Shown piece by piece: positions 5,529-7,304 of a DNA stretch of 7,304 bases. The stretch covers positions 1 to 7,304 of the forward strand of contig JAFGJC010000114.1 of assembly GCA_016929305.1 (NCBI GenBank), in the 5' to 3' direction. A program made the position numbers and the translations under genes. Position 1 is the first letter of the stretch; every line of letters begins with the position of its first letter. Source of the stretch: a candidate division CSSED10-310 bacterium (GTDB taxonomy: Bacteria > CSSED10-310 > JAFGJC01). Under the pieces are notes generated by a model, which saw only the letters and a program-made list of their open reading frames with translations, did no database searches and was not told where the DNA came from.

Positions 5529-7304
5529 TTGAGTAAATGGGTTCCGGCTCTACTAATTGTAACTTTCATCTGCTTGTTCTTTGCTCCAGCATTAATCCCG
5601 GGTAATATATTCTTTCATCTGGATAACGCTTTTCAGAATATACCGTTTCGATACTATATGTCCTCATCGTTGATGGATGGTCGCGTTCCGCTATGGTGTC
5701 CGTATGCAGCTGCTGGTTTCCCGATATACGCTGAAGGGCAGGCAGGAGTTTTATATTTCCTGAATTGGATAACAATCTGGTTGTTTCCGTTTTCCGTCGC
5801 TTATAATCTGAATCTTCTGATACATTTTGCGATTACCGGCATTGGATTCTATTATATGGCTAAATCTCTGCGAATGACTGCTCCAGCAGCTTTGTTTGGT
5901 GCAATCGGATGGATGCTCTCCGGTTATTTTATTCGTAGGATAATGTTCGTGAATTTCATATTGGTTATCACTTGGATTCCTGTTTTGTGTTGGTTGTGGC
6001 TCAAATGGATTCGTACAGGGAATAGAAAATGGCAGGTCATTGCCAGTCTTGTCATCGCGATTCAAATTTACGCCGGCCATCCTCAGGGCACTGTGATCAG
6101 TTTCGTTGTTCTCGCTTTCTGGATGTTATGGGTACCATCAACAACGAAACTATACAAACGTATCTGGGAAGGTTTGTTCATTGTATTTGGCGGAGTTCTA
6201 ATTGGTATGGGGCAATGGCTTCCCACGCTGAGAATCATGTTACAATCAGAGCGCAGTTCGGAATACAGTTTTTCGGGAGCAACACAGATGTCTTTTCCCC
6301 TGGCATTTTTCCCGTCTCTTTTCTATCCGGATCCATTTGGTAATGCCGCAAAGTCATCTTTTTTCGGTGCATGGCAGGCTTATGAGTGGGAACTATCGGC
6401 ATACTTAAGTATCGTATTGATTTCCATGATCTTTTTTATACCGCGAAATGACAGGAGAGCATGGGTGTTTAAGATGATGGTTCTCATCGGTTTTATCCTT
6501 GCCTTAGGGAATGCTACACCTTTGTATGCTCTTATCGGCAATGTACCGTTATTAAATACCATGAGAATTCCATCGAGATGGCTTGTAATAACCACCTTCG
6601 GTTTTTGCGGTTTGGGGGCACTGGGACTGAATCGGTTGATAGTAGCCGAGGAATCGGATCGAAAAGATATTGTTAAAAGATGCCGACGTTATCTGATTCC
6701 TTTCAGTTCTGTTCTTTGCGTATTTATAGCGATACATGTTATTCGAAATTATCCGACAAACATGGCAGCAGGTGATTTGATCCGATTTGGTAATTGGCTG
6801 ATCATACTATTTGCTGTCGTTTTACTTATCATGAAAGCCGCAAGAAGAAAATTATCGATAAGAACAGTCTCTTTGTTGCTGGTCATTCTTTTTTGGGATC
6901 AGTGGTCGGCTGACGGAAGATATCCAGGTATAGGTCCGGCTGACATGATTCTTTCCAGACCGGAAAAATTGCAAACATTAAAAACAAATATTGACTCCGA
7001 TTACAGAATTTTCAGTTTTCTTTACGAAAATGTTATGCCAGGAACCTTCAAAATTCAAAAAAACTGGCATCAAGGATGGTCAACAGAAGATTATGGAGAT
7101 TATGCAACCTATTATCAAAATTACCCTATGTACTCCGGAATGATTACAAATACAGATATTATAACGTTTAATGAGATTAGCCCGTTACACTCATACTATT
7201 ATTCACGTGTGTATAAGTTTGGATATCATATGAACCCGTCGGTGTTGAGTTACATGTCGGTAAAGTATGTTATTACTCCCGGTCGTTTAACGTCACCATT
7301 TCCC
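5529..7304 (+). CDS. YfhO-family polytopic membrane protein (GT-C-like), C-terminus outside window
   Basis: The frame stays open for 592 codons to the right edge. YfhO proteins commonly run to about 800 residues, so roughly a quarter may be missing. After a first membrane helix (about 5-23) come LDNAFQNIPFRYYM (31-44), with Asp32 in the GT-C catalytic-loop position, then DGRVPLWCPYAAAGFP (50-65) and EGQAGVLYFLN (69-79). AGHPQG is at 182-187 and NTMRIPSRW at 343-351, both characteristic of the family. Many hydrophobic segments follow, and from about residue 480 the sequence turns soluble and aromatic. YfhO in Bacillus and Listeria glycosylates lipoteichoic acid using an undecaprenyl-phosphate sugar; a matching periplasmic role is inferred. 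The start is a TTG 5 bases after the upstream stop, with a weak CAGG about 8 bases before. An in-frame stop at 5484-5486 limits the start, and the next ATG would cut off the catalytic-loop Asp. Confidence 0.85.
   Translation, partial: MSKWVPALLIVTFICLFFAPALIPGNIFFHLDNAFQNIPFRYYMSSSLMDGRVPLWCPYAAAGFPIYAEGQAGVLYFLNWITIWLFPFSVAYNLNLLIHFAITGIGFYYMAKSLRMTAPAALFGAIGWMLSGYFIRRIMFVNFILVITWIPVLCWLWLKWIRTGNRKWQVIASLVIAIQIYAGHPQGTVISFVVLAFWMLWVPSTTKLYKRIWEGLFIVFGGVLIGMGQWLPTLRIMLQSERSSEYSFSGATQMSFPLAFFPSLFYPDPFGNAAKSSFFGAWQAYEWELSAYLSIVLISMIFFIPRNDRRAWVFKMMVLIGFILALGNATPLYALIGNVPLLNTMRIPSRWLVITTFGFCGLGALGLNRLIVAEESDRKDIVKRCRRYLIPFSSVLCVFIAIHVIRNYPTNMAAGDLIRFGNWLIILFAVVLLIMKAARRKLSIRTVSLLLVILFWDQWSADGRYPGIGPADMILSRPEKLQTLKTNIDSDYRIFSFLYENVMPGTFKIQKNWHQGWSTEDYGDYATYYQNYPMYSGMITNTDIITFNEISPLHSYYYSRVYKFGYHMNPSVLSYMSVKYVITPGRLTSPFP

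Noticed and set aside
5751..6343. Overlapping open frames on both strands (5751-6080 minus, 6029-6343 plus)
   Set aside because: Both are shadows of the YfhO-like gene, whose own frame is open across the whole stretch and carries the family motifs.

Overview
The window is a bacterial surface-glycan locus from an organism that looks like a diderm (Gram-negative-type) bacterium. DNA composition is moderately AT-rich, genes are closely packed, and four of the six genes appear to start at GTG or TTG. I saw no tRNA, rRNA, CRISPR array or insertion sequence. The diderm inference rests on a lipoprotein with a GspC/PilP-like periplasmic domain. The glycan genes are generic families found in many phyla, so I cannot name the organism; an uncultivated-phylum genome would fit but is not proven.

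Left arm (1-1523, minus strand): two genes read leftward. The first encodes a WbbL-like family 2 glycosyltransferase (1523 to 651). Four bases after its stop comes the N-terminal 215 codons of a polyprenyl-glycosylphosphotransferase (646 to beyond the left edge). This enzyme class places the first sugar phosphate on undecaprenyl phosphate, and the family 2 enzyme would then add a sugar on the cytoplasmic face.

Centre (1524-1665): a divergent intergenic region of about 140 bp, the only plausible promoter region in the window.

Right arm (1666-7304, plus strand): four tightly spaced genes that look like one operon. They encode a GT-C/PMT-like membrane glycosyltransferase with a large extracytoplasmic C-terminal half; a secreted Asp-box (BNR-like) beta-propeller protein; a probable lipoprotein with a GspC/PilP-type homology-region domain and a basic low-complexity tail; and a YfhO-family polytopic membrane protein cut by the right edge. 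The gaps are 58 bp, a 4-bp overlap, and 5 bp.

Taken together, the left arm would start and extend a lipid-linked glycan in the cytoplasm. The two membrane enzymes on the right would use polyprenyl-linked sugars on the periplasmic side. The least expected part is the propeller plus GspC/PilP-like lipoprotein pair between them: these domains belong to secretion or pilus envelope assemblies, yet no other secretion gene is visible here. That pair is the best candidate for undescribed biology in the window.
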